Positions 1 to 11,636 are shown, counted from the first letter of the stretch. The stretch is 64,000 bases of DNA from Rhipidocladum racemiflorum (GCA_036346355.1 CM070577.1:14445666-14509665), one strand, 5' to 3'. The notes: generated by a model from the letters alone, not told the origin. Numbers and translations: made by a program.

Positions 1-136
1 ACACGTCGGCAAATTCCCTGTCTGTGACATCAAGGTATACTAATTTAGATCTCTTGAATGCTCCATAGATATATCTTTTGGCCACATTAGCTAATTGGGT
101 ACCGTTGTGTAGGAGCCCACGCGGTGCAATCTCCAG

Positions 137-1233
137 GTGAGAGTTGCCAATTGCTCCCTTCCTATACAGGCTGCTTGGGGCCTCGCGTATCCATCCATTG
201 AAGGGGCGATGGTACACGGTACCCTGCTAGCGCCGGGTTTCACGAAGGTCAATGTGGACGGCGTTCATGACATTTTCAAGCTTGTCACGCTACAATTGCC
301 TCGAAATGACGAGCTTCAGACACTGGGGGATGTCATTGGCACATTCATCCAGTGGCCCAGCAGCGACATATCTCTAGACATCCAACCTACACCAGAAGTA
401 CCTCTACTTCCTCCGCCAGAAGTTGATCCGATTCCCCCCAAATCGGTTATCGTGCCCTCCCCACCCAAAAACATTGACAGTGAGTTAGATTTTGACATTG
501 ACTTTGATTGCTCTCTACTCCCCTCGTCTCCCCCGGAGATTTCCGTTCCAACAAAGAAAGGGAAGGGCAAATCGAAAAAGATAGCGAAGGCCTTGGATTA
601 CTATCCGATTGCCCCGTTGGCCCGGTTATTCAAGCTAGGAGAGCCTTTAATAACGGAAGATCGCATGAAGACATTGACTTATCACGCAGAAGCCTGCATA
701 CATACTACATGAGACAAGCTAACAAGCCAGAGAACGAACGTACAACAAGTATCATGGTCCGCTACAAGCCTAAGCATCTGTTCAACGAGTCAGCGGGGGG
801 GTGGGGGGCTACTTCGCGGTCGGCTTCCAGGACCTGTTCGATCTCTTCAACCTCGACGCCTCGCTCTTAAGATGCTGGACATTGTGAGTGTATCTTCCCT
901 GTAATACCGATAAATGTCATATATATATATATATATATATATACTAGTAAAGTGCCCGTGCGTTGCAACGGATCCTAAATAGATGATGACACCATAATTT
1001 CTAAACTCTTAAAAACAGAAAAAACGAGAATTTAAAACTTAAGCTATCACTTATTTGAGATCCGTTACTGAAGAATTACTGAACAATGGAATACAATGAA
1101 ATGCAAATAAAGCTAGACAAAGAGCAAATAGCTACAGAATTCCTCACCTACTGGGTCTTGGGCCTTTACTGTTCTGGCCCAAAAACGGCCTGGCAGATTC
1201 ACCATCACCACCAACTCATTCTTATAATAGTTA

Positions 1234-1268
<35 letters not shown>

Positions 1269-2089
1269 GTGACCCCTTTGCCTAACTTTTGTATATATAG
1301 ATTCATGATACGCGAAGCGAGAAAGAACAATACATCGGTGGGTTTCCTCGACCCACTCTTAGTCTCGCAGCCAACAATGAACCAAGATGCAAAAGCAGTA
1401 GAGGAATACGTACGACATGCCTTGGATGCTCAGAAAGATAAAAGTTTCATACTTTTACCCTTTAACCCAGGGTAAGTGCTGCCCGACTTGCTATACTCTC
1501 ATTTGTAATGTGCACACAATACTTTGGTGCTAATTGACCATGGCAACATACCTATGCAGGTTTTACTGGGTTCTAATTGTAATTCATCTGGCCAAGAACC
1601 GGGTTATTTACGTTGATTCCTCACATACCGGCAACCACGACTTGAACCCTATCGCACGGTTAATCACCAGGTAACCACGTTGTTTAAGGTGCTTGTTGCT
1701 CTTGGAATAGCTGAGGCTAACCTTTCGAAATCACGTAGGACGGTCAAAGCTTTGCGAGATCCTTCTGTTCAAGGCGGGGATAAGGCGTTGCAGCAAGATT
1801 TCAAGTTTCCGGTGTCCTCTATACAGTATAATCCTATATCAAACTCCGTAGCCATGATTCTGGAACTAAGCAATTCTATTTTTTGCAGTGCCACCAACAG
1901 GGACAGGGCAATAACCGATGTGGATTTTACGTTTGCCATAACATGCATCTCCTCGTCAATGCAACACAAATGAGTAAGGATAAAACTTCGTTGCAAGACA
2001 AGGATCTGGAGGCCATTCGAGGAAAACTTTCTTATTTCCTAGTCACTGAAGTCATTAGTAAAATAGGCGAGTTCTACGCAGGTGCCTAA
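137..2089 (+). pseudogene. CACTA-A second gene, C-terminal part: Ulp1-like (C48) protease, frameshifted
   Basis: This is the C-terminal half of a CACTA-borne protein: a domain preceding the protease (about 137-700, with a proline-rich linker), then a Ulp1/SUMO-protease-like domain in several exons. Exons fit as 137-883, 1301-1471, 1560-1670, about 1680-1812 and 1890-2089, with GT donors at 884 (GTGAGT) and 1472 (GTAAGT) and AG acceptors before 1301, 1560 and 1890. The cysteine motif NRCGFYVC is present in the last exon and an aspartate in YVDSS. The catalytic histidine position reads FYWVLI, so His appears replaced by Tyr. Exon 1 needs two frame changes, one near 690 and one in a G-rich run at about 795-806. 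The 5' part lies outside the window. Ulp1 proteases cleave SUMO-type isopeptide bonds; this copy is probably inactive. Confidence 0.72.
944..1236 (-). mobile_element. Short non-autonomous Helitron inside the CACTA-A protease intron
   Basis: On the minus strand the element begins TCTTAACTATTATAAG (1236 downward) and ends at CTAG (944-947), preceded by CCGTTGCAACGCACGGGC, a very common 3' end of short grass Helitrons; CGTTGCAACG is a palindrome that can form the terminal hairpin. It lies in an (AT)n tract with A and T on its two sides, as expected for Helitron insertion without target duplication. It falls wholly inside the 884-1300 intron, so it need not affect the protein. No Rep/helicase sequence is present. 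A related copy lies at 58581-58829. Confidence 0.75.
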
Positions 2090-2555
2090 CTGCAAGAGTT
2101 AGGTTTTTCTCTATATTGCCACTTGTACTGTTTTAATTTATGAAACTTGTGCTGTAATTTGTGAAGATTGTGGACGCAGTTTTTCTCTGTATTGCTGATC
2201 TGTGAAATGGATGTAATGATGCTTGTAATGTCTCTATGACCGCTGAAATGGATGTAATAATGCTTCTGTGTTGATCGCATATATCTTGTGGACATATATC
2301 TTGGCGTATATCTGTGCTTTCTTTTTCAGATTTTTATGCGTCACAGGATGGAAACACGGCAGCTTCAGACACTCGTCACAAAATCTGGGGATAGTGGAGC
2401 AGGTCCGTATTGTCTACAAGATATCCTTCTAGTAATATATTTCATTTTTATGCTCATGTATATCTTCCTGTGTATTTATAAGGCCAAGATGAGGAGGAAG
2501 ATGCATGATATCCGTAGCTACTTGTTGCTCTCGGTCCCAGGTATATCTCGGTCCC

Positions 2556-3640
2556 AGGTAACACCCTTTAATTAGGTTGGCATTGGACTTCAACTTGAAT
2601 CCAAATTATTTAAGTGAAGCACTATAGGATAAATATATCACACATAATAACACCTCTAAGGAAATATAACCATGCATGTCCTATAATTTGCTTAAGTATG
2701 CCATTTATGTTCACTCATCAATTAAGTGTCAGTCGAATATTCGTATAAGTTGAAGACCTCAGTAAGAATTCCCATCTATCAACGGACTAATTTTTTTCGA
2801 CAAGCCATTTAAAAAAATGTTTCCAAAGTAATTAAAATTATTTTTATCTTACTTTTTCTTCATATTAATTAGACCAACATTCCAGCAATAAAGAATTGTT
2901 ATAGAAAAAAAAAATAAGAAAAGCAAATATGCATATGTTAACTATAAGATACTTTTTTTGTTGTCAAGCTAATCATGAAGAACAATGCATCACGTTGGTT
3001 GGAAAATACAAGCTCACTAATACACTATACATCTACTTTCTGAACGATTTATAAAAATTTCTTGCAAGTTCACAGGCACTTACTTGTCTTCACTAATTTT
3101 CACAATATCTAAGCAATTATTTCTTTAGGCAATTCAACCAAGATTTTAGTTACTTTGTTGCAATACTAATTGTTGCTTAGTTCATAAAAGAATATTTATA
3201 TTGATATTTATTTAAAGATCCATAAACTTTTGGAAAGATTTCAAGGAACTTGACCCCACTGGCATTGAGTTTGTATCCACTACTGAAATAATATGCACTA
3301 AAAAAGCAAGAACATTTAGATGCTAAAAATAAGGTGTGTGGTATAGTTCTTTTTGATAGCTCACATATATACCTACAATGAAGATTATAAACCACAAGGA
3401 GTTAAATGACCCAACATTTTGTACTAGTTCAAGACAGAATAGCATTATCAAATGATTGATTGAAAATGCACTTCAAGTACACATTGATACATGCATATAA
3501 GATAATATAGTATCGTAGTAACAATGTTAGTTTGGTTGACGCGGAGAGCATGCTCTCCCAATGCTGCGTGATGCGAGTTGCATCTTTCTTTGGCGCTGCT
3601 AACCAATTTCCGTTTGCTGAGGTAACACCCTTTAATTAGG
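2556..3640. repeat. 1.04-kb segment flanked by a perfect 21-bp direct repeat
   Basis: The 21 bases at 2556-2576 (core GGTAACACCCTTTAATTAGG) recur exactly at 3620-3640. The 1043 bp between are AT-rich, without a convincing ORF, terminal inverted repeat or poly-A tail. A LINE/SINE-type long target duplication, or a local duplication, would both produce this pattern. It lies in the 3' non-coding part of CACTA-A, downstream of the protease stop codon. Confidence 0.5.
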
Positions 3641-3789
3641 AATATGATTCGATCGATTAGATTGTGCACTGTGATGTGATGTATCTATTTGTGTTATGAA
3701 TATCTGTGATGGAATATCTGTGTTAATTCTGTGATGTGATGTATCTGTCTGTGTTTTCAGAGGGCATGGCTAGCATTTCCTGAGGCTAG

Positions 3790-4253
3790 CCAATAAACGT
3801 AAAAGGTCGTTGTATGAAAAGCACATCACCACGGTTCTATTTGTGAACCGCCTGTGATATATATATCATGAGGCGGTTCTTATTTGTTATCCGTCTGTGA
3901 TATATATATCACAGACGCTTCATACATGTGGACCGTCTGTGATAGTGTATATAACACAGACGGTTCTGACAATAAACCGTCTGTGATAGCTATACTATCG
4001 CAGACGGTTGCTATAAGGAACCGTTAGTGATAGGAACTATATCACAGACGGGTGTTATTACAAACCGTCTGTAGAATCTATATATTACTGATTGTTGTAA
4101 ATAAGAACCGTCTGTAATAGGATTATCACAGACGGTTCGTGAAACCGTCTGTGATGTGGCTCTATTATCACTGACCCATTGTTAGAGACGGTTTAGAAAG
4201 TCGTCTATGATGATATTTGTGAACCGTCTCTGATAGGGTTTTCTGTAGTAGTG
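3790..4253 (+). repeat. CACTA-A 3' subterminal repeats and terminal inverted repeat
   Basis: Roughly a dozen copies of ACCGTCTGTGAT-like units and their reverse complements alternate through this segment, many as small palindromes around a TATATATAT core (for example near 3856-3920). In CACTA elements such arrays bind the TnpA-type protein and define the element ends. The terminal repeat is the last 13-15 bases. Confidence 0.75.
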
Positions 4254-5083
4254 TCCCATCATTATTAAACTATGCGTAGGTCAAATGAGAAAGTTGCAGT
4301 GGCCTCACATGATTACGATTTTGGATTGCGCAAGGGATAGCTATGAGTACATCAAAGTTTAACTACTGTTTAGTATGTTCTAGGTGAATACAGCGGTTAG
4401 ATGTTTCTTTTATTCTTTAACTCATACTTAAACTAAAAAACACAAGTGATTCCTTCTAGAAACATGCTTATTGGTCATTTCCTGCACCCCTGATTTAAGT
4501 TAAACTTACAATTACCACTCGTTCCAGCATTTTTACTCTATCTCTGGAACATTTTTCCCTTGTTGTTTATTACTTCCTTTTTTCGGAGAGTTTGTAATTT
4601 TCCCTGTGATCCACAGACCTTTCGAGATTTCTTTGTTCTTTCAGATCTTTCCAAAAATACATATTAGTCCGCACTGCTTTCCTAGTCTCCAAAACTTTCA
4701 AAATTTCTCTTTTCCGCAGATTTCTCTAAAAATAAAAAAAAAAATTACTGAAATTACATATAAATCATATGCATACAATTTTTTTTTTTTTTTTTGCGAA
4801 TAACCCCTAAAGCCGAAAACACGTTATTTTTTTCTCTCAACCACGCGCCCAGTCATCCATTTAAAATTGGCAAGGCAAAGTCTGGATTGGCCGTTGGCGA
4901 AGGGGTGGAATCCACGTGCCACCGCGTTGGCCAAGACGAGGATGCTGAGGCGAAAGGGGGCAACAGCACGTTGCGTGCCCATGAGCATGGCGCATTTCTG
5001 CAGACAGATCGATCGCAGAGACTAGCAGTAATTGCTTAGTTACTCGCCGCTGCTAATCAACTAAGAGGGGCATTAGTCCTTCT
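4254..5083. other. Non-coding spacer
   Basis: AT-rich sequence with poly-A and poly-T runs (about 4730-4795). The short open frames here have no recognisable motifs. A GC-richer stretch at 4880-5035 is open for 81 codons from 4794 but shows no domain, so it is left unannotated. Confidence 0.5.
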
Positions 5084-5374
5084 GAGCATCTCCAACAGTT
5101 CCCTGTAATTCAACTCCTAATAATTCTGGATTGGGAGTTTCCTAAAATTTTTAGACATTAAAAAAAAGGACATTCTCCAACAGTTATCATTTTCCCCCTA
5201 AAAATAGTTATTGGGAAAGCACACGAGCGTCCAATATCTGACCACTTCGGCAGGAGTTTTTGGGCGTGCAGAGATATTGGAATTCCGATAGGGTAACTGT
5301 TGGAGCGGTAATTTTTTCATTTGTTCCTAAAAAATGATTTTGGGAATAAGTTTTGGGAACTGTTGGAGATGCTC
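5084..5374. mobile_element. MITE with GAGCATCTCCAACAGTTCCC terminal inverted repeats
   Basis: The left end reads GAGCATCTCCAACAGTTCCC and the right end is its exact reverse complement (5355-5374), giving a 291-bp element with no coding capacity. GAGCATCTCCAACAG ends mark a very abundant grass MITE group. I could not fix a target duplication. Confidence 0.75.
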
Positions 5375-5432
5375 TTAGTGCTGTAAAAAAAAAGCCTGTT
5401 ATGGTTGGAATAAAAAAAAAATATTATAGTTT

Positions 5433-5686
5433 TTATTAGATTCAATGTTGAAATGAGTCTACTTTAAACGAAAAAAGTTAATAAGACTCGGCTCGATAGT
5501 GGCTTATTAGCTTTAATTTAAAATAACCACTTAAATAGTAAATAAAATAATTTTACGTTTTATTAGATTCAATGTTGAAATGAGTCTACTTTAAACGAAA
5601 AAAGTTAATAAGACTCGGCTCGATAGTGGCTTATTAGCTTTAATTTAAAATAACCACTTAAATAGTAAATAAAATAATTTTACGTT
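5433..5686. repeat. Perfect 127-bp tandem duplication
   Basis: Two copies of a 127-bp AT-rich unit lie head to tail (about 5433-5559 and 5560-5686). I found no difference between them over the full unit. That points to a very recent duplication or an assembly artefact. Confidence 0.85.
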
Positions 5687-6319
5687 AAACTATATCAATT
5701 TCAAAAGAGACTCAATAATAGCTTGTTAAGATGGATATCCAGCCCTACTAATCTGTCGGCACAGCTTGAACGGCTCAGTTTTCGTTTTGTAGCAGTGATC
5801 AGTTAATGAACTGGAATATGCGTGAAAAAAAAAAATAAGAAGCCTTGGAAAAGCATGGCGTTTAGATTGCTCGAAGCTGATCTGCTTTCAGGTTTTCTTG
5901 ACATTGTTATCCATCCTTCTACAGGCATCAAATGAACTTGTTTTGGAAAGGAGACAACTCATGCGCCGTGCATGCATGAAGTTCAAGTCATCTTAGATTT
6001 CACTCGAAGTGAGGGTGCAAGACAAAGCAGAAATGGTTGCTGAGGATATATGCAACGGAAGAACTGGTGGTATCTTGCAGATACGGCCTTTACAATGTTA
6101 CTGTCACTAGATGATACACAGAGACACTACTCTTTGGTAAAGAAAAAGAAAAACGGCACAGCGGAAGTAGCTAACAGAGGCCGGAATGGCAGTGTCCACG
6201 GACAGCTGGGAGCATCTTTAGGCATTCGGAGGCTTTGGAGACCAACATGAACAGTTCAGGCCAATTGGACCCATTCAGGCCCATTATGCATCGCAGTCTG
6301 GCCCACGACGCCAGCCGCA

Positions 6320-6512
6320 TGCTGGCCCACGACGTCGAACGACTCGGGCCGCGACCCGGGCTTCCTCGACGTGCTCAACCAGCACCCGGAGAACGCCGAC
6401 CTCGTCCGTAACATGGTCTCCATCCTCCGCTGCGGTCCTGTCGCGCCATTCCTCTCCTGCCACTCCGGCCGTCCCGCCCACGCCACCGAGCTCCTCTCCT
6501 TCCACTTCCCCG
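6320..6512 (+). pseudogene. Unidentified gene fragment (possible exon), GC-rich coding-like
   Basis: A GC-rich island reads as an open frame of about 64 residues containing GFLDVLNQHPENADLVRNMV, with strong third-position C/G bias, and ends at a plausible GT donor at 6513. It has the look of a first exon or captured exon of a grass gene, but no matching downstream exon was found before AT-rich transposon sequence begins. I do not recognise the family; the leucine-rich helical sequence is only loosely repeat-like. It could be a truncated host gene or a fragment carried by an undetected element. Confidence 0.4.
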
Positions 6513-8280
6513 GTCAGCCTCCCCAAATCTCATCACAAAATCCTCTAACCGAAACCTCTTGGGGGTGTTTGGAACAAAGGATTTTGGAGGAATTTTGTAG
6601 GAATTGAATCGTATGCAAACTTTCCTTTGGAGTTCCTATGGAATGCCTCGTTCTAGACTAACTGTGTCAACTTTCAAGAGTGAGCTTTCCATTCAGCAAT
6701 AGCTGTATGAAGAAGAGTGATGTATCTGCTGGCTTTGTCCAATGGTGTATGAACTATGAAGATTGAAGAGTGGTGTGTGGCTTGTTGGAATTTTAACTCG
6801 AACATCGTCGCTGATCTCTCTCTCTCTCTCTCTCTGTGGCAACAGTTTCACTCAGCGTTCTAAAAATCGATAAAAAATTGCTCGAAAATTGCGATTTTCG
6901 ACTTATCGAGCCAGCTTGAGATTTGAAATTGGTAAATCGGTTCAATTCAAATTTAGAAAAAAAAAATTAAAAAAAGTATCAAAACGTGTTAAACAAATTT
7001 CAAACTTTTTTGTGTGAGGTCAGGCAATGCTAAAGATACTGTAAAATTTTTAGATGATGATCAGACCTGTTATTTAAAAATAAAATCCTACAATGCTACT
7101 GTCTTTGTATATGATCTTTTGTTTTTGATTTTTTTAGGGGGTGCTAAATGAAGACTAATATTTTTGAAAATTTTTGTGTGAGGTACAAAGGCCATGATAA
7201 TAATTCTGTAAAATTTTCAAATGATAATCAGACCTGTGTATGTTTTTAGGGGCACTAATGAAGTCTAATATTTTAAAAAAAAATTACTACTTGATCCTTG
7301 GACACTTTTTATGATAACTTTAAAATTTGAGAGCATTATCAAGCTTGTAAAGTTTTTTAAAAATCTAACAATATCTCTATTCCTTTTCATTAATTATTAT
7401 TTTTTTATTTTCTAGAAGAACTAATGAATTCAAAAATTATTAAAATTTCTCTGAGATGTTTTATAGATTATTTGGGATTTATTCAGAATTTATGAATTTT
7501 TTACATTTTTTTTTTGCAATTTTTCCGGTTTTCTTCAAATGTTTTGGTCATGTGTCAAAAATTGAATAAAACCACTCAAAAATCTAATAAAACAGGTAAA
7601 AAATTGATAAAAATAGTTGAAAATTGGTGAGGAAAGTGATGTCGCTTAGTTTGATGATTTTCGAAGAAAATCGGTGAAAATCGCTTGAAAGTCAGTAAAA
7701 TTGTTCGGTTTTCGAGTTTTTACTGCTTTTTAACAACCATTTTCAAAAAAGATTGACTTCGCAATTCTTTCAATTTCTACCAATTTTAGAGACATAACAA
7801 AAAAATAATATTTGGAAGGCAAAAATTAAACAGTAAAATTTCATGAGAAATCGGGCGAAGTTTCCGTGTTCCAAGTGGGTTAAATTTCATGAAAAATTAA
7901 TATTTGGAAGTTCCGCTTTTGTTTATAGGGGTTGTTTATTAATAAGCTGACTGATTTTTTCCAATCTCAATCACTTTTTTGAGCTATAGGATTTATAATC
8001 TGATGGGTATTATGTTTTACCCACCCTCACATCTATAAAATGTAAAAATGAATAAAAAAACATAAACAAAAAATTTCTACCTAGATAAAAATGAACTAAA
8101 CATAAGTGAACTTCTAAAAAAAATACAAAAACAAAGAAAATTTATAACCTAGACTAAAATAAAGAAAACATATGTAAATCCTATGAATACAAAAACAAAT
8201 AGAACTAAAAATTGCACTAGAGTGGTTCTAAAATTACACATTACCCCCTCCATCACATTATATAAGACGTAACTTCTACG
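6513..8280. other. AT-rich non-coding region with MITE remnants
   Basis: A Tourist-like end (GGGGGTGTTTGGAACAAAGG) lies near 6561. From about 6850 to 7740 the sequence is very AT-rich; AAAATCGATAAAAAATTG-type sequence on the left and related complementary sequence on the right suggest an old long-inverted-repeat element. At 8243-8275 a Stowaway-like start (CCCCTCCATCACATTATATA) is cut off by the Copia-1 fragment. No ORF here is convincing. Confidence 0.45.
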
Positions 8281-9146
8281 AGTGGTTTGTCGACGTCGAG
8301 ACAAGAGTCTGTTTAGATGACTTCTAAGAGATTGCTGTTCCACCACAAAGGAATACATACCTGGTTTGTGACTTGCCAGTATGCGGGTCCAATAGGTACC
8401 CAGCATCGGCATAGCCAACCAAATTCAATTCAAGGCTTCATCTCTAAAACAAGCCAAGATCTTTACTTCCTTAGAGGTAACAGAAGATGTCCTTCACCCC
8501 TTTCCAATGCTTTTTGGTGGGTTCTGCACTGTACCGTGCTAGCAAATTCACGGCGAACGCAATGTCCGGCCTAGTGCTATTCGCAAGGTACATTAGTGCT
8601 CCAATTGCACTCAAATATGGGAATTCCGCTCTCAGGATTTTCTCCCCCTCTTCTTTAGGCATGTATGAATCTAGGTCTGCTTGTAGTGACCTTCCGACCA
8701 TTGGGGTCTTTGCAGGGTATGCCTTTTCAAAACCAAATCTCTCCAACACTTTCTGTGTGTAGGATGATTGGTGTAACAAGATTCCGCCTTGAACATGTTC
8801 AAGCTGCAAGTCTAAACAGAACTTGGTGTTACCCAAGTTTTTCATTTCAAACTCAGACTTCAAGTATGAGCATACTTCTTCAATTTCTTCATCCGTTCCA
8901 ATGATGTTCAAATCATCTACATAGACGGAGATTATACAGAATCTATTCGGGGATCGTTGTATAAACAAACATGGACAATCTTCATTGTTCGTGTAGCCTT
9001 TTTTGCAGAGAAAGTCACTCAAGCGATTGTACCACATTCTTCCTGTCTGCTTCAGTCCATACAGTGATTTCTCCAATTTCACACTGTATAGGTTTGTGTT
9101 TGCTCTGTCTTGGTTCGGGATAGGGATACCTTCTGGTACATTCATG

Positions 9147-11231
9147 CAGGGATGGAACTGGTACGGATATTTTCCGACCGACCGACCGACCGACCGAATT
9201 GATTTGGATGATGATTTGGATAGTTTCACAGATATCCAGTTGGTTTCTCGGATAAGGATATGGATACAGATAATTTATATGGATACGGATACGGATATGG
9301 AACATTGATTATCCGACGGATACGGAATATCCGAGTTTTTGTTCGGATAATATCCGAATATGACATACGAATATTATCCGAATAACAGTTTCAATTTTCA
9401 GAGAGGCGAGAGCGAAACTGAGCACTAGCAGTCTGAGCGGCTGAGCACGGGAGCGGGAACCGGGAGCGGGAAACGGGGAAAGTTACGACGCGGCAGTGCG
9501 GCACGGGAGGCAGGCAGGTGGAGGCGTGAGTGACCAAGTCTAAGTGCTGTGCTGAAGCCTGAAGTGCGTGACCAACTGAGAAGTGAGAACTGACCATTAG
9601 CCATTAGCCTAAAATGCGTGACCAACTGAGAACTACGCAAACGCAAGAGCCCCCAAATCAAAATGTCAAAACCGGAGGAGGAACCCTAGCCGCCGTCCTC
9701 CCCGAGCCCCCGTCTCACCGTCTGTCCGTCTGGCTCTGGCGTCTGGCGATCCGTCTCCCCATCGTCCCCAACCGGCGACCGCGCCCCCACTGGCGACCGC
9801 ACCCCCATCAGTCGACCCAAAGCGGCGTCGGCGACCGGCGACGGCGACCGGGACCCCGACCGTGCCTCCTCAAGCCCCATCCAGATCCGGTATTGATCCC
9901 CTGGAGCTGGAAGAAGTCTATAGTTCTATACTTCTATGGCGTTGCATCTTGGTGTGCATCACCTACTGCATTAGCTACATTCTGAGCTGCATCACGAAGC
10001 ACTCCCTCGAGTACAAGATTCTGATGATTGGGCGCGTGCTTGGAGGCATTGCCACATCGCTGCTCTTCTCGGCGTTCGAGTCGTGGCTTGTCGCAGAGCA
10101 CAACAAGGTATTACCCCAGATCGGTTTTAGCTTTAATCTTAAAAACTCTTCTCTTGCCCCCTTATAATTAGATATAGCTAGTTTTTATAAACTTTACATC
10201 TTTGGAATTATTTTGCTTTTGGTTATGCGTAATAACGTATCTCTGTCGCCAGTAATCAGTATGCAAGTTGAGTGTGATGAAGCTAACAAAATGTAAAAGG
10301 GATTAGGAAGGTTTGGCCGCTGGTACCCGACGACTTGTATATAAAATGACTTTGAGGGATATAAAATTCAAGAAATCAATATAAGAATAAATTTATAGTG
10401 ATAGAGTGAAGTACAATGCACAGTAAAGCATACAAACTACTTCAGGATCTGCGTTTTGCTGGTTTGATTCTCGTCACTGATAAACTATATTGCATCCGTC
10501 CTGCCAGCAGTCCAAGTTTTTTATAGTTTGTTTGCGTTCAAGTTCTTAAGATCTGGTGTTTCATTACATGGTCAGAACAGACCAGCAATTAAAACCATGG
10601 CCCTGTGCTATAAAAGGATAAACCTTCAGAGAATTAGCCATTTTATGTATAAATTAATTGATACATACAAGTATCATGAGAAGTCTGTCGTGTCCAGTTC
10701 AATACAGTCCACTGTTCTATTTTGCTTATGACAACATTGTACCTTTTTCTTATGAGTATTAACTGATTACTTGATTATTTACTTGTTTTAAGAAGCCTTT
10801 GATTTTTGGCTGATAATGTGCAAACCTACCATGTTATTGTACAGAGAGGATTTGGTCCACAATGGTGTGTCGATAACATTCTCAAAGGCTATATTTCTTT
10901 GGAATGGCCTAGTTGCCATTGTCGTCGGGCTATTTTACTACATAGTCTACACTCAGTCTGTCGTTGCCATTGTCGTCGGGCTATTTAAATTTGGACCGAT
11001 TTTGGAAAAAAAAACTGAAATTGGATTTTAAAATATCCGACTAATATTATTCGTATCTATGTTGATTCCGATCCATATTCGAGCTGTATTCGTAATCGAT
11101 ATTATCCTGTATAATTCGTATTCGATTCTGTATTCGACACTATTCGTATTCGATTCTGTATTCGATAAAAAATACGGATACGGATATGAATAGGACGATA
11201 TTCGACTGTATCTGATCCGATCACATCCCTA
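9147..11231. mobile_element. Non-autonomous hAT element (2.09 kb) carrying a host gene fragment
   Basis: The element begins CAGGGATGGAACTGG and ends GATCACATCCCTA, giving imperfect terminal inverted repeats (CAGGGATG/TAGGGATG). It is flanked by an exact 8-bp direct repeat, CATTCATG, at 9139-9146 and 11232-11239; Copia-2 has a single uninterrupted sequence here, so the insertion site is certain. Both ends are rich in GGATACGGATA-type subterminal motifs. No transposase is encoded. The interior includes part of a transporter gene with an intron (see the entry at 9952). hAT elements make 8-bp duplications. Confidence 0.92.
9952..10986 (+). pseudogene. Captured fragment of an MFSD5-type (molybdate-anion transporter-like) MFS gene
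   Basis: Two exon pieces separated by a retained intron lie inside the hAT element. The first (about 9952-10107) translates to membrane-like sequence containing LMIGRVLGGIATSLLFSAFE and WLVAEHNK, which I recognise from plant MFSD5/molybdate-anion transporter-like proteins of the major facilitator superfamily. It ends at a GT donor (10108). The second begins after CAG at 10845 with RGF.PQW, then needs a 1-bp frame change before SITFSKAIF and GLVAIVVGLF. A 24-bp piece of exon 2 is repeated 51 bp downstream (10912-10935 and 10963-10986). The kept intron shows copying at the DNA level, not through mRNA. Not expected to give a working transporter. Confidence 0.75.
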
Positions 11232-11636
11232 CATTCATGTATATCTCCGAATCCAAGTTTCCATACAAATATGATGTGACAACATCCATTAGCTTCATTC
11301 TCAACTTCAAGTTGACTGCAATTGAGATCAAATATCTAAAGATAATTCCTCCCATGACCGAAGAATAGGTTTCTTCATAATCAACCCCAGGACGTTGAGT
11401 GAAATCTTGAGTGACAAGCCTTGCCTTGTACCTTACAACTTCATTGTTTTCATTCCTCTTCCGAATAAAAATCTATTTATGACCAACGGGATTTATATGG
11501 TGAGGTGTACGGCACACAGGCCCAAACACCTCTCTTTTGTTCAAAGAGACTAACTCTGCAGTGATTGCCTTCTTCCATTCTTCCCAATCGAGCATTTTCT
11601 TGCACTCTGCGAGAGATGCAGGCTCGGGATCATAAT

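Larger units (their letters stand above)
1..4253 (+). mobile_element. CACTA-A: 3' part of a CACTA (En/Spm) DNA transposon
   Basis: The right terminus is read directly: the sequence ends in TTTTCTGTAGTAGTG at 4253, the mirror of the CACTACTACAGAAAA terminal repeat of grass CACTA elements. About 450 bp before it hold many direct and inverted copies of an ACCGTCTGTGAT motif, the usual subterminal repeats. Upstream lies a spliced gene of the kind found as the second gene of grass CACTA elements. The left terminus is outside the window, so the 3-bp target duplication (TCC would follow at 4254-4256) cannot be confirmed. That the gene and the terminus belong to one element is inferred from order, strand and distance. 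Confidence 0.8.

Noticed and set aside
3448..3669. Short minus-strand ORF crossing the second 21-bp repeat
   Set aside because: Too short, no domain, and it spans an insertion boundary.
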